NCBI RefSeq assembly: GCF_016820515.1
Contig: NZ_JADHDV010000015.1
Location: 1-64,000, forward strand
Source: Pseudoxanthomonas beigongshangi
GTDB lineage: Bacteria; Pseudomonadota; Gammaproteobacteria; Xanthomonadales; Xanthomonadaceae
DNA: 64,000 nt
Direction: 5' to 3'
Of this stretch, positions 8,249 through 17,807 are shown in pieces. Below the pieces are notes generated by a model. It searched no databases and had not been told where the DNA came from. It saw only the letters and a program-made list of their open reading frames with translations. The first letter of the stretch is position 1; the number at the start of each line of letters is the position of its first letter. The position numbers were made by a program, and so were the translations under genes.

Positions 8249-9236
8249 ACATGGCGGACGCCTGCTGCGCGCCGCGCGGCAATACGGAATCCCGGCGTCG
8301 GACTGGCTGGACCTGTCCACCGGCGTCAGCCCGTTTCCGTGGCCGGTGCCGGAATTGCCGGCATCGGTCTGGCACCGACTGCCGGAGGATGACGATGGCC
8401 TGATCGAAACCGCGCGTGCCTACTACGGTGCGCCGGATCTGCTGCCGGTCGCCGGGTCGCAGGCGGCGATCCAGGCCTTGCCGCAGTTGCGGGTTCCCTC
8501 GCGGGTGGGCGTCATCGCCCCCGGTTACGCCGAACACGCGCATGCATGGCGGCGCGCCTGGCACGAGGTGGCGACCCTGCCTGCCGGGGAACTGCTGGCG
8601 CAGGCGCATCGCTTCGACGTGGTGGTACTGATTCATCCCAACAATCCCGGCGGCGAGCGCTTCGGTTCCGCGCAGTTGCTCGAACTGCACGCGCGCCTGG
8701 CCGCGCGTGGCGGCTGGCTGGTGGTCGACGAAGCCTTCATCGATGTCGAGCCGGACGCCAGCCTGTGCGCCGAGACCGCGCGGGAAGGCCTGATCGTGCT
8801 GCGCTCGGTCGGCAAGTTCTTCGGCATGGCCGGCGCGCGGGCGGGATTCGTCTGCGCATCGCCCCTGCTGCTGGACGCATTGCGCGAACGGCTGGGACCC
8901 TGGACGTTGAGCGGTCCCAGCCGCCATGCGCTGCGGCTGGCGCTGGCCGACAAGGCCTGGCAGGCGTCGGCGCGTCCACGCTTGCGGGCCGCCGGCGAGC
9001 GGCTTTCCGGAATCCTGCGTGCGGCCGGGCTCGAACCGGCCGGCGGTTGCGCGCTGTTCCAGTGGTGCCGTCACGCCGATGCGCGCGCATTGCACGAGGC
9101 GCTGGCGCGGCGCGGCATCCTGACCCGGTTGTTCGACACGCCGGCCAGCCTGCGCTTCGGCCTGCCGGCGGATGAGGCGGGATTCCTGCGCCTGCGCGAC
9201 GCACTCGCCGGCATCCACGCGGAAGCCATCGCATGA
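8241..9236 (+). CDS. cobC: L-threonine-O-3-phosphate decarboxylase (CobC/CobD type)
   Basis: A 331-residue fold-type I aminotransferase-like protein. It opens with HGG then [13 protein letters not shown], typical of this family, and has the PLP lysine at about residue 192 in [16 protein letters not shown]. It decarboxylates threonine phosphate to (R)-1-amino-2-propanol phosphate, which the preceding CbiB attaches to cobyric acid. The gene order cbiB-cobC-cobQ puts the side-chain steps together. The name is confusing across species: this is CobC in Pseudomonas nomenclature and CobD in Salmonella. Confidence 0.9.
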   Translation: MLEHGGRLLRAARQYGIPASDWLDLSTGVSPFPWPVPELPASVWHRLPEDDDGLIETARAYYGAPDLLPVAGSQAAIQALPQLRVPSRVGVIAPGYAEHAHAWRRAWHEVATLPAGELLAQAHRFDVVVLIHPNNPGGERFGSAQLLELHARLAARGGWLVVDEAFIDVEPDASLCAETAREGLIVLRSVGKFFGMAGARAGFVCASPLLLDALRERLGPWTLSGPSRHALRLALADKAWQASARPRLRAAGERLSGILRAAGLEPAGGCALFQWCRHADARALHEALARRGILTRLFDTPASLRFGLPADEAGFLRLRDALAGIHAEAIA

Positions 9237-10705
9237 ACGCGCGCGTGCTGATGGTGCAGGGCTGCACGTCCGATGCCGGCAAGAGCACGCTGGTCACCGC
9301 GCTGTGCCGCTGGCTGCAACGCCAGGGCGTGCGGGTGGCGCCGTTCAAGCCGCAGAACATGGCACTCAACTCGGCGGTCACGGCGGACGGTGGCGAAATC
9401 GGGCGCGCGCAGGCGGTACAGGCGCAGGCGTGCGGGCTGGCGCCGCATACGGATTTCAACCCCGTGCTGCTCAAGCCCGACAGCGACACCGGTGCGCAAG
9501 TCATCGTCCACGGACGCGCGGTCGCGCGCCTGGGAGCCAGCGCATATCACGACTACAAGCGGGTGGCGCTGGAAGCGGTGCTCGCTTCGCACGCGCGGCT
9601 GTGCGCCGGCTATGACGCGGTGGTGGTGGAGGGCGCCGGCAGCCCGGCGGAAATCAACCTGCGCGCCAACGACATCGCCAACATGGGGTATGCGGAAGCC
9701 GTCGATTGCCCGGTGATCCTGGTGGCCGACATCGATCGCGGCGGCGTGTTCGCGCATCTGGTCGGCACCCTCGCATTGCTTTCGGAAAGCGAACGGCGGC
9801 GGGTGAAGGGTTTCGTCATCAACCGTTTCCGCGGCGACATTTCCCTGCTCGAACCGGGATTGGCCTGGCTGGAGCGCGAAACCGGCAAGCCGGTGCTCGG
9901 CGTGCTGCCCTACCTGCAGGGCCTGCATCTGGAAGCGGAGGACGCACTGCCCGTCGCCGTCGCCGACAAGCCCGAAGCCCGCCTGCGGGTGGCGGTACCG
10001 GCATTGCCGCGCATCAGCAACCACACCGATCTGGACGCGCTGCGTGCGCATCCGCAGGTGGATTGCCGGTTCGTCGGCCCGGGGCAATCGCCGCCGCACT
10101 GCGACCTGATCATCCTGCCGGGCAGCAAGTCCACCCGCGCCGATCTTGCCTGGCTGCGCGAGCAGGGATGGGAGGTGGCACTGGCCCGGCACCTGCGCTA
10201 CGGCGGCAAGGTGATCGGCATCTGCGGCGGCTTCCAGATGCTGGGCCGGCGCATCCACGATCCCGAGGGCATCGAGGGCGCGCCGGGATCCAGCGCGGGG
10301 CTGGGCTGGCTGGATATCGAGACGACGCTGGAAGCCGGCAAGCAACTGCGGAACGTGCGCGGCATGCTCGCCCTGGCGGACGACGCGGCGCCTGTCAGTG
10401 GATACGAGATCCATTGCGGCGTCAGTCGCGGTGTCGCGCTGGCGTCCGCGCCGATCACGCTGGAGCAGGGACGCGCCGATGGCGCGCGTTCGGACGACGA
10501 CCAGATCCTCGGCACTTACCTGCATGGCCTGTTCGATTCGCCACCGGCGCTGGCCGCGCTGTTGCGATGGGCGGGTCTGGAGCGGGCCGCCCCCGTGGAC
10601 ATGCAGGCACTGCGCGAGAGCGCCATCGATCGTCTGGCCGACGCGGTGGAAGCGCACCTGGACACCGCCGCGTTGCACCGGCTGCTGGGACGGGAGAACG
10701 CATGA
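9233..10705 (+). CDS. cobQ: Cobyric acid synthase CobQ/CbiP
   Basis: A 490-residue protein of normal length. The N-terminal ATPase domain shows [20 protein letters not shown], then [13 protein letters not shown] and [14 protein letters not shown]. The C-terminal glutaminase domain has [15 protein letters not shown] and nucleophile Cys331 in [10 protein letters not shown], then YLHGLFD near the end. It amidates four further side chains of adenosylcobyrinic acid a,c-diamide. It overlaps cobC by four bases and cobP by four bases. Confidence 0.95.
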   Translation: MNARVLMVQGCTSDAGKSTLVTALCRWLQRQGVRVAPFKPQNMALNSAVTADGGEIGRAQAVQAQACGLAPHTDFNPVLLKPDSDTGAQVIVHGRAVARLGASAYHDYKRVALEAVLASHARLCAGYDAVVVEGAGSPAEINLRANDIANMGYAEAVDCPVILVADIDRGGVFAHLVGTLALLSESERRRVKGFVINRFRGDISLLEPGLAWLERETGKPVLGVLPYLQGLHLEAEDALPVAVADKPEARLRVAVPALPRISNHTDLDALRAHPQVDCRFVGPGQSPPHCDLIILPGSKSTRADLAWLREQGWEVALARHLRYGGKVIGICGGFQMLGRRIHDPEGIEGAPGSSAGLGWLDIETTLEAGKQLRNVRGMLALADDAAPVSGYEIHCGVSRGVALASAPITLEQGRADGARSDDDQILGTYLHGLFDSPPALAALLRWAGLERAAPVDMQALRESAIDRLADAVEAHLDTAALHRLLGRENA

Positions 10706-11235
10706 ACCCTCCACGACACACGCTGATTCTGGGGGGCGCGCGATCCGGCAAGAGCGCGCTGGCCGAACGCTGGGCGCAGGCCTCCGGGCATGCGGTCACC
10801 TACATCGCCACCGCGCGCAGCGGCGATGATGAAATGGCCGCGCGCATCGCCCACCATCGCGCCCGGCGTCCGGCCGACTGGGCCTGCGTGGAAACGCCCA
10901 TCGAACTCGCCGCGACCCTGGCCCGGCATGCGGCAGCGGATCGCTGCCTGCTGGTGGACTGCCTCACCCTGTGGTTGAGCAACCTTCTGATCGACGCGGA
11001 AGGCACGGCGTTCGAACGCGAGCGGAAAGCGCTGCTGGACACGCTGCCCGGCTTGCCGGGCGAGATCCTGATGGTCAGCAATGAAGTCGGATCCGGCGTG
11101 GTGCCGATGGGCGAACTGAGCCGCCGGTTCGTGGACGAGGCCGGGCGATTGCACCAGGCGCTGGCGGAGCGTTGCGGACGGGTGGTGTTCGTCGCCGCGG
11201 GTCTGCCGCTGGCGCTCAAGGGAAGCCTGCCGTGA
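10702..11235 (+). CDS. cobP: Adenosylcobinamide kinase / guanylyltransferase CobP (CobU)
   Basis: A 177-residue protein with P-loop GGARSGKS (residues 10-17), the motif [12 protein letters not shown] and the strand [24 protein letters not shown]. It phosphorylates adenosylcobinamide and transfers GMP to give adenosylcobinamide-GDP, the substrate for cobalamin synthase. The genes that usually follow (cobT, cobS) are not here. It starts at ATG 10702 inside the cobQ stop (ATGA) and its own TGA overlaps the next GTG start. Confidence 0.93.
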   Translation: MNPPRHTLILGGARSGKSALAERWAQASGHAVTYIATARSGDDEMAARIAHHRARRPADWACVETPIELAATLARHAAADRCLLVDCLTLWLSNLLIDAEGTAFERERKALLDTLPGLPGEILMVSNEVGSGVVPMGELSRRFVDEAGRLHQALAERCGRVVFVAAGLPLALKGSLP

Positions 11236-11801
11236 GCCTTGGCGCGGACGCGCCCGGGGTCGAGTTGATGCGGCATGGCGACACCGGTCGCATCAGTTAT
11301 CGGGGACAGCTCGATGACGCGCTTTCGCCGATGGGCTGGGCGCAATTGCGCACGGCGGTCGCCGGTCGGCACTGGGATGCGATCGTGGCTTCCACGCTGC
11401 GGCGCTGCGCGGCGTTCGCGACCGAGCTGGCGGCCCGGCGCGGGTTGCCGCTGCGGCTGGATGCGCGACTGGCCGAGTACCACTTCGGCGAATGGCAGGG
11501 TATGCCGATCGAAACACTGCAAACGACCTCGCCCGACGCGCTGCACGCGTACTGGTCGGATCCGGTGCGTTTCCCTCCGCCGGGCGCGGAACCCTTCGCA
11601 GCGTTCCGTGAACGCCTGTCCGCCGCGCTGGACGAAATTGCCGCCGAATCACACGGACGGCGCGTCCTTGTCCTGACTCACGGTGCGGCGATTCGCCTGT
11701 TGCGGTGTCTGGTGGAGGGCCGCGATTTCGGCGAGATGGCGGGCATCCCCGTGGATCACGCCTCGCTGCATCCGTTGGCCTGGCCGCCAGCCGGGCGATG
11801 A
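11232..11801 (+). CDS. Histidine phosphatase family protein, probable alpha-ribazole phosphatase
   Basis: A 189-residue phosphoglycerate-mutase-fold protein. The catalytic motif is near residue 12 as LMRHGDTG (usual LxRHGxT), followed by GMPIETL and a second histidine in VLTHGAAIRLL. In cobalamin operons this family removes the 5'-phosphate of alpha-ribazole phosphate or of adenosylcobalamin phosphate. The start is GTG 11232, overlapping the cobP stop; an earlier GTG would lie inside cobP. Because no cobT or cobS is adjacent, its exact substrate is inferred from context only. Confidence 0.75.
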   Translation: MSLGADAPGVELMRHGDTGRISYRGQLDDALSPMGWAQLRTAVAGRHWDAIVASTLRRCAAFATELAARRGLPLRLDARLAEYHFGEWQGMPIETLQTTSPDALHAYWSDPVRFPPPGAEPFAAFRERLSAALDEIAAESHGRRVLVLTHGAAIRLLRCLVEGRDFGEMAGIPVDHASLHPLAWPPAGR

Positions 11802-11916
11802 AACGCCATCGTCCGGCTGGCGGCGATGGCAGGCAGGGCGGGGAGCGGGCCCAGGCTTGCTGCAAGGCAGCATGCGCCAGGCAAAACCCTGTGGTACTAA
11901 TCTCGCGCCTACCCGC

Positions 11917-11930
11917 TTGAATCGATCCAA
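11917..11930. promoter_or_regulatory. Candidate operator, ATCGAT-centred semi-palindrome (distal)
   Basis: TTGAATCGATCCAA pairs at six of seven positions around a central CG. A central CG with AT-rich arms is typical of LacI-family operators. It lies 186 bases before the receptor start. Confidence 0.45.
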
Positions 11931-12040
11931 ATAAGGAAGCGGTCACTGTTGGGGAATAACGGCGGGTAATCGAAGTGCATATGGCATTCCGGCGACGGAG
12001 TGAGTGCGCGCATTTGCAACGAGGTAAATCGCTACAGAAA

Positions 12041-12056
12041 TTTAGATCGATATAAA
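12041..12056. promoter_or_regulatory. Candidate operator, ATCGAT-centred semi-palindrome (proximal)
   Basis: TTTAGATCGATATAAA pairs at seven of eight positions around the central CG. It includes a TATAAA that could serve as the -10 box, 47 bases before ATG 12104. It differs at only two of 16 bases from a site at 52356-52371 in front of another receptor of the same class. Confidence 0.55.
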
Positions 12057-12103
12057 AATTCCGCGTCAGCAACCGTTATTCAATCCAGGAGAGGGTGATT
12101 GAA

Positions 12104-15100
12104 ATGAACCAGGTTCCACGCAAGCGCATCAGGAATTCACTATCCACGGCGATCGCCATCGCCCTGACCGCAACCGCGGCGCTGCCGGGCAGCGCATTCG
12201 CCCAGCAGGCGCCAGCCCAGGAGCAGGCCGACGCGCCCGCCAGCGCCACCGACCTCGACAAGGTGACCGTCACCGGTTTCCGCTACTCGATCGAGCAGAG
12301 CCTGGAACAGAAGCGCAACGCGAACGCGGTCGTCGAAGTCATCACCGCCGAAGACGTCAGCAAATTCCCCGACAAGAACGTGGCCGACGCGCTGCAGCGC
12401 GTGCCCGGCGTGATCATCACCCGCGACGGCGGCGAGGGAAAAACCGTCAGCGTGCGCGGCCTGTCCTCGGACCTCACCCTGACCCAGTTGAACGGCAACT
12501 ACGTCGCCTCGTCGGAAACCAACGACGAAGCGTCGCGCTCGTTCAACTACACGCTGCTGCCGGCCAACATGCTGTCCAGCGCGGAACTGTTCAAGACCCC
12601 GGAGGCGCGCATCGACGAAGGCGGCATCGGCGGCACGGTGATTCTGCATACCCGGCGCCCGCTGGATCTGGAGAGCAATTCGGGCTTCGCCACCGTCGAA
12701 GGAACCTATTCGGACACCAGCAAGACCACCGACCCGCAGCTGTCGGCCATGTATTCCTGGCACAGCGACGATGACCGGTTCGGCGTGCTGGTGGGCGTGA
12801 CCAAGCAGAAGCGCACAAACCGCAGCATGGAGGTCAGCACCGAGGACTACCAGTGGTACGGAGATGACTACGAAGGTTCGCCCGCGACCGATGTCAACGG
12901 GAGGCCATTCACCCAGGACGGCATTGGATACTGGTGGGGACAGTCGGGTTTTTACAACCAGACGGGCGACTACTACTCCAACTTCTTCCTGCCGACCTCG
13001 GTCAACTTCGCCGTGCGCGAGGAAGAGCGCGAGCGCGAGGGCGCGCAGCTGACCTTCCAGTTCAAGCCAACCGACAACCTGACCCTGACCGCCAACTATT
13101 TCCGCTTCGAACTCCAGGGCGATTACACCCTGAACATGCTGAAGATCCCGGAATGGAACCTGGCCCGCTATTCGGGCGACGGCAACTGGCCCGGCGGCCG
13201 CCTGCTCAATGGGCTGACCTTCGATCGCAGCGGCACCATCGTGACCGGCGCCGAGTACGAAAAGCTGCCAGGCAAGGTCTATTATTGCAGCGAGGACGAA
13301 GCAGTGGCAGCCGGCCTGGAACGCGGCGGTTGGGGACCGGATGACTGCACCATCCCGACTCCGCAGCTGACCGGCGGCTACAGCCGCGAAAAGGCGCTGT
13401 CGCAGACCGCGGATCTGGCGATCGAATGGGATATCGGCCCGCTGTGGAAGGCATCGTTCAAGGGCGGCCGGACCTGGTCCGAAGGCGGCCCGTCGATGAA
13501 CTTCCGCATGTCGGCCAAACCGCGTCGCCAGGTCGACGGCGTGTGGCAGGCCGGCAATACCTACAGCGCCTGGGATCTGAGCGGGACGCCGACGGCGACC
13601 TTCTCGCCGAATCTGCAGGAGATGCTGATGGCGGGCGTGGCGGAAATCGACACCGGCTCGACCGATTCGTCCTGGATGGAAACCGAACTCGAGCAGAACT
13701 ACTTCCAGGCCGACTTCACCAAGCTGTTCGAGGACGGCTGGCTGGATTCGATCCAGTTCGGCGCGAAGTACCGGGACGGCAAGGTGCACCGCAACACCGG
13801 CAATACCTACTGGGTCTGCCAGGGCGCCTCGCCCGACGACTATGACGCCCGCTACCAGAGCAGCGGCTGTGCCGATCCGGAAAAGGGCATCGCCCAGCCA
13901 GGCTTCTTCTACTCCAAACCCATCGGCAACATCGCCGGCGGCTTCAACGCCAATGTCTTCCCCGGCATCAACTTCCCGGCCTACATCAACTATCTCAACA
14001 GCCGCTATGGCGGCATGCAGAACCGTCGCGAACCCGACTTCGTCTACAACGTCGGCGAGAAGATCTATTCGGGCTACTTCCAGGCCAATTTCCGCACCGA
14101 GCGCCTGCGCGGCAACATCGGCGTGCGCGTGGTGCGCACCAAGCAGAGCGCCGAATCCACCGACTCGGTGGAACGGTTCATGGACTACTTCGTGGATGGC
14201 CCGGATGGCAACCCGCTGGCGTGTCCCGCCGGCGAACCGCCCGCGGGAACCGTCTGCGAGTCGGGCTTCGTGCGCCGCGACGTGCGCGAGAAGACCTACG
14301 AACTGGCCTCGCTGGACAAGACCTACACCGACGTGCTGCCGAGCTTCAACATCGCCTATGACCTGACCGAGAACCTGGTGCTGCGCGCCGCGGCCTCCAA
14401 GGTCATTTCCCGTGCGGGCTACACCAGCATCGCCTATCCGGGCGGGCTGCAGTTCTACAGCGAGGAATACAGCAACGACCGGCGTGTCGCCGGCGGCACC
14501 ACCAACCCCGGCTGGTACGGCTCGGGCAGCAACAAGGATCTGCAGCCGTTCGAGGCCACCCAGTTCGATGTCGGGCTGGAGTGGTACTACAAGCCGGGTT
14601 CGGTGCTGGGCGCAGGACTGTTCCGGAAGAACGTCAAGAACTTCACCGTCGAGGTCGTCCGCGACCAGCAACTCGTGGTGGGTGGAGAGACGGTGACGAT
14701 CCAGGGGTACAGCACCGATGCCAATGGCCGCGACGCGGTGTCGCAGGGCGTGGAACTGTATGCCCAGCACACCTTCGATTCGGGATTCGGATTCCAGGCC
14801 AACTACACGTACAACGACACCAACCTGGCTTCCATCGTTCTCGACGGCGAGAACATCGGCGAATCGCCGCTGGCGGGCAGCGCCAAGAACCAGGCGAACC
14901 TGACGGTGTTCTACGAGAACGACCGGTTCCTGGCCCGTGCTTCCTACAATCGTCGCGGCGAGGTGATCGGCAACCTGGACAATGGTCTCACGGTCTACAG
15001 CGAGCCTTACGATCAGCTGGATCTGAACGCCGCGTACAACATCACCGACTACCTGACCCTCACCGGTTCGGTGCTGAATGCGACCAAGTCTGAGCAACGG

Positions 15101-15190
15101 CAGTATCTGGGCAACGACACCGAAGCCCGCACGTACTCCAACAACTACTCCGGGCGCATCCTGTACCTGGGCCTGACCTACAAGTTCTGA
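12104..15190 (+). CDS. TonB-dependent receptor of the Caulobacter/Xanthomonas carbohydrate class
   Basis: A 1028-residue receptor with a signal peptide ending near GSAFAQQ, a TonB box region DKVTVTGFRYSIEQSLEQK, and the plug motifs FPDKNVADALQRVPGV and KTPEARIDEGGIGGTVILHTRRPLD that mark the Xanthomonas/Caulobacter receptor subfamily (TIGR01782 type). The barrel ends YLGLTYKF with terminal Phe. Such receptors import oligosaccharides or other scarce nutrients. The ligand is unknown; the gene after it is a tryptophan-halogenase-like flavoprotein, an arrangement common in this group. ATG 12104 is chosen because AGGAGAGGG lies eight bases upstream. Confidence 0.88.
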   Translation: MNQVPRKRIRNSLSTAIAIALTATAALPGSAFAQQAPAQEQADAPASATDLDKVTVTGFRYSIEQSLEQKRNANAVVEVITAEDVSKFPDKNVADALQRVPGVIITRDGGEGKTVSVRGLSSDLTLTQLNGNYVASSETNDEASRSFNYTLLPANMLSSAELFKTPEARIDEGGIGGTVILHTRRPLDLESNSGFATVEGTYSDTSKTTDPQLSAMYSWHSDDDRFGVLVGVTKQKRTNRSMEVSTEDYQWYGDDYEGSPATDVNGRPFTQDGIGYWWGQSGFYNQTGDYYSNFFLPTSVNFAVREEEREREGAQLTFQFKPTDNLTLTANYFRFELQGDYTLNMLKIPEWNLARYSGDGNWPGGRLLNGLTFDRSGTIVTGAEYEKLPGKVYYCSEDEAVAAGLERGGWGPDDCTIPTPQLTGGYSREKALSQTADLAIEWDIGPLWKASFKGGRTWSEGGPSMNFRMSAKPRRQVDGVWQAGNTYSAWDLSGTPTATFSPNLQEMLMAGVAEIDTGSTDSSWMETELEQNYFQADFTKLFEDGWLDSIQFGAKYRDGKVHRNTGNTYWVCQGASPDDYDARYQSSGCADPEKGIAQPGFFYSKPIGNIAGGFNANVFPGINFPAYINYLNSRYGGMQNRREPDFVYNVGEKIYSGYFQANFRTERLRGNIGVRVVRTKQSAESTDSVERFMDYFVDGPDGNPLACPAGEPPAGTVCESGFVRRDVREKTYELASLDKTYTDVLPSFNIAYDLTENLVLRAAASKVISRAGYTSIAYPGGLQFYSEEYSNDRRVAGGTTNPGWYGSGSNKDLQPFEATQFDVGLEWYYKPGSVLGAGLFRKNVKNFTVEVVRDQQLVVGGETVTIQGYSTDANGRDAVSQGVELYAQHTFDSGFGFQANYTYNDTNLASIVLDGENIGESPLAGSAKNQANLTVFYENDRFLARASYNRRGEVIGNLDNGLTVYSEPYDQLDLNAAYNITDYLTLTGSVLNATKSEQRQYLGNDTEARTYSNNYSGRILYLGLTYKF

Positions 15191-15203
15191 GTCGAGTTGT
15201 CCG

Positions 15204-15233
15204 CCCCCTCACCCGAGGGTGAGGGGGATTTTC
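15204..15233 (+). terminator. Strong hairpin with short T tract between receptor and halogenase-like gene
   Basis: CCCCCTCACCC at 15204-15214 pairs perfectly over 11 bp with GGGTGAGGGGG at 15217-15227, followed by ATTTT. It lies 14 bases after the receptor stop and probably ends or sharply reduces transcription before the halogenase-like gene. Confidence 0.75.
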
Positions 15234-15275
15234 CATGTTGGCGACAGGCGCGTTCCCGGGGAGGGGAGTGCAGGA

Positions 15276-16796
15276 ATGAACACAGACAACCGCATCCAGC
15301 GCGTGGTCGTGGTCGGCGGTGGCAGTTCCGGCTGGATGGCGGCGGCGACCCTGGCCACGTTCATCGGCAAGGGCGCGGACATCCGCCTGATCGAGTCCGA
15401 GGAGATCGGCATCATCGGAGTGGGCGAGGCCAGTGTCCCGCACATGCGCATCTTCAACGCGCATGTGCTAGGCATCAAGGAGGCCGATTTCGTCACCCAT
15501 ACCCAGGGCACCTTCAAGCTGGGGATCCAGTTCAACGACTGGGCACGCATCGGCGACAGCTATGTGCACGGGTTCGGCACGCTGGGGCGTTCGCTGGGAC
15601 CGCTGCCATTCCACCAGTTCTGGCTCAAACTGTTCCTGGCCGGCCGCGCGCCGGCGATCGGCGCCTATTCGTTGCCGACCGTGGCCGCACCCCTGTGCCG
15701 GTTCACCAACAGTCCGGAAGGTGCTCCGGCCGGTTCTCCACTGGAGGACATCGCCTACGGCTATCACTTCGACGCCGGGCTGTATGCACGTTACCTGCGC
15801 AACCTGTCCGAGCGCAGGGGCGTGACGCGCATCGAGGGCAAGGTGGTGGACGCGGTCCAGCGCGCCGAGGATGGCTTCATCGAGGCGGTCGTGATGGAAA
15901 GCGGCGAACGCATCGAAGGCGATTTGTTCATCGATTGCTCCGGGTTTCGCGGCCTGCTGATCGAACAGGTGTTGAAGACCGGCTACGAGGACTGGTCGCA
16001 CTGGCTTCCCTGCAACCGGGCGATGGCGGTGACCTGCGAAGGCAGCGCGCCCCTGACGCCGTACACGCGGGCCACCGCGCGGGCGGCGGGTTGGCAGTGG
16101 CGCATCCCCTTGCAGCATCGCGTCGGCAACGGCTATGTCTATTCAAGCGAGCACCTGGGCGACGACGAGGCCGCCGCGACCCTGCTGGCGAATCTCGATG
16201 GCCGCCCGTTGATCGAACCGCGGCCACTGCGCTTCACCACCGGCAGGCGCAGGCGATTCTGGAACCGCAACGTGGTCGCGCTGGGTCTGGCCGGCGGCTT
16301 CATGGAGCCGCTTGAATCCACCAGCATCCACCTGATCCAGTCGGGCCTGCAGCGCTTGCTGGGGCTGTTCCCGGATCGCACGTTCGATCCCTTGCTGATC
16401 GAACGCTTCAACCGGGACTCGATTTTCGAGTACGAGCGAATCCGCGATTTCCTGATCCTCCACTACAACGCCACCGAGCGCGACGACAGCCCGTTCTGGG
16501 ATTACTGCCGGACGATGCCGATCCCGGACAGCCTGCGCGAAACGGTCGATCTGTTCCGCCTGGACGGACGCTACTTCCGCAACGGCGAGGATTTCTTCGC
16601 GTTGCCGAGCTGGGTGCAGGTGATGCTGGGCCAGCGTGTCGTGCCGCGCGGCTACCACCCGATCGTGGACGAGATGCCCGAGGAGGAACTGGCGGGATTC
16701 GTCGAACGGGTGCGTCGGACACTGGCGACGTGCGTGGACACGATGCCGTCCCACCAGGACTACATCGACCGTTACTGCAAGGCGCAGATGAACTGA
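15276..16796 (+). CDS. Tryptophan-7-halogenase-like FAD-dependent protein
   Basis: A 506-residue flavoprotein. It has the FAD motif VVVGGGSSGWMAAATLA (GxGxxGW type), GVGEASVPHM, the halogenase motif WxWxIP as WQWRIP, Lys81 in TFKLGIQFNDW at the position of PrnA Lys79, and Glu347 in EPLESTSIHLIQSG at the position of PrnA Glu346. The family uses FADH2, oxygen and halide to make HOCl, which a lysine directs to the substrate. The key residues are therefore present, but members beside TonB receptors in Xanthomonadaceae mostly have no known substrate. It needs a separate flavin reductase. ATG 15276 has AGGA close upstream. Confidence 0.85.
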   Translation: MNTDNRIQRVVVVGGGSSGWMAAATLATFIGKGADIRLIESEEIGIIGVGEASVPHMRIFNAHVLGIKEADFVTHTQGTFKLGIQFNDWARIGDSYVHGFGTLGRSLGPLPFHQFWLKLFLAGRAPAIGAYSLPTVAAPLCRFTNSPEGAPAGSPLEDIAYGYHFDAGLYARYLRNLSERRGVTRIEGKVVDAVQRAEDGFIEAVVMESGERIEGDLFIDCSGFRGLLIEQVLKTGYEDWSHWLPCNRAMAVTCEGSAPLTPYTRATARAAGWQWRIPLQHRVGNGYVYSSEHLGDDEAAATLLANLDGRPLIEPRPLRFTTGRRRRFWNRNVVALGLAGGFMEPLESTSIHLIQSGLQRLLGLFPDRTFDPLLIERFNRDSIFEYERIRDFLILHYNATERDDSPFWDYCRTMPIPDSLRETVDLFRLDGRYFRNGEDFFALPSWVQVMLGQRVVPRGYHPIVDEMPEEELAGFVERVRRTLATCVDTMPSHQDYIDRYCKAQMN

Positions 16797-16817
16797 GCCG
16801 GCGGGCCGGACCGCTGC

Positions 16818-17702
16818 CTAGCCGCGTGGCCGCGCTTCCACCAGCCGCCCCAGTTCGGTCGCCAGCACCTGTACCAGCGCGTCCGCGCTGGGCCGGTGGA
16901 ACAGGGCGACTTCGTAGCTGTCCACCGGCGGCAGGCCGTGGCGCCGATCGAGTACACGATGCTGGCGGGTGATGGCGCGACGCGGCAGCAGGCTGATGCC
17001 CATGCCGTCGGCGACCGCGTCCTGGATGCTGGCCAGCGATGAACTGGAAAAGGCGATGCGCCAGCGCCGCCCGCCGGCTTCGATGGCGCTGATCATCTCT
17101 TCCCGGTACAGGCCACGCATGGGAAAGGTCACCAGCGGCACCGGATCCTGTCGAAGGCAGGGACGCTGCGGACTGTCGATCCAGTGCAAGGGCTCGGGCC
17201 AGCACCGGACCGCCTCGCGGGTATTGCGGCGTTGCTTGACCAGGGCCAGATCGAGCTCGCCCCGGTCATAGGCCTGGGTGAGATCGCGGCTCAGTCCGGT
17301 GGTGACTTCCAGCTTCACCTGCGGATGGCGGCGGTTGAACGCGGCCAGCATGCGGGTGGCGCGGGTGCCGGCGAAATCGTCCGGCACCCCCAGCCGGATG
17401 GTCACCGCCACGGTGGCGCCGGCGAGACTGTCGAACAACTGGTCGTTGACGTTGAGCATGTGCCGGGCGTGGCCGAGCAGCACGTATCCGGCCTCGGTGG
17501 GCTGGACGTCGCGGGTGCCGCGGGTCAGCAGGCGGTGGCCGGTCAGCTCCTCCAGCCGGCGCACTTTCTGGCTGATGGTCGACTGGGTGGAATGCAGGTG
17601 GGTGGCGGCGGTGGTGAAGCTGCCGCAGTCGGCCACCATCAGCAGCGCCCGCAGCAGATCCAGCTCGATCAGCGGCCTATTCGTTTTCTGGATTCCGGCC
17701 AT
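16818..17702 (-). CDS. LysR-family transcriptional regulator
   Basis: A 294-residue protein of normal LysR length. Residues about 10-68 form the winged helix-turn-helix (LDLLRALLMVADCGSFTTAA, then STQSTISQKVRRLEELTGHRLL). The rest is a substrate-binding domain with IRLGVPDDFAG and GMGISLLPRRAI. It is divergent from the ankyrin gene, the classic arrangement for a LysR target, with 105 bases between the starts. ATTCGAAT, a perfect 8-base palindrome, lies at 17701-17708 overlapping the start codon and may be part of an autoregulatory site. An alternative upstream ATG at 17744 would add 14 residues. Confidence 0.87.
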   Translation of the reverse strand: MAGIQKTNRPLIELDLLRALLMVADCGSFTTAATHLHSTQSTISQKVRRLEELTGHRLLTRGTRDVQPTEAGYVLLGHARHMLNVNDQLFDSLAGATVAVTIRLGVPDDFAGTRATRMLAAFNRRHPQVKLEVTTGLSRDLTQAYDRGELDLALVKQRRNTREAVRCWPEPLHWIDSPQRPCLRQDPVPLVTFPMRGLYREEMISAIEAGGRRWRIAFSSSSLASIQDAVADGMGISLLPRRAITRQHRVLDRRHGLPPVDSYEVALFHRPSADALVQVLATELGRLVEARPRG

Positions 17703-17807
17703 TCGAATATTTAATTTCCCGATGGAGCATGCGCGTTCTAGCATCGGTCGCAGGTCCGGGCAAGCGTGCCCGGCAAGCCATGCCGCGGATTTCGCCGGGA
17801 GTTGCCG

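Larger units (their letters stand above)
11802..12103. other. Intergenic region with regulatory sites before a TonB receptor
   Basis: This 302-base stretch has no gene. A weak 7-bp hairpin (GCCATCG at 11805-11811 with CGATGGC at 11824-11830) may end the cobalamin transcript. The right half is noticeably AT-rich compared with its surroundings and holds two ATCGAT-centred semi-palindromes listed separately. AGGAGAGGG at 12087-12095 is the ribosome-binding site of the next gene. Confidence 0.6.

Noticed and set aside
12140-15097. An open frame of 985 codons on the minus strand
   Set aside because: It mirrors the receptor at 12104-15190 and has no recognisable domain.
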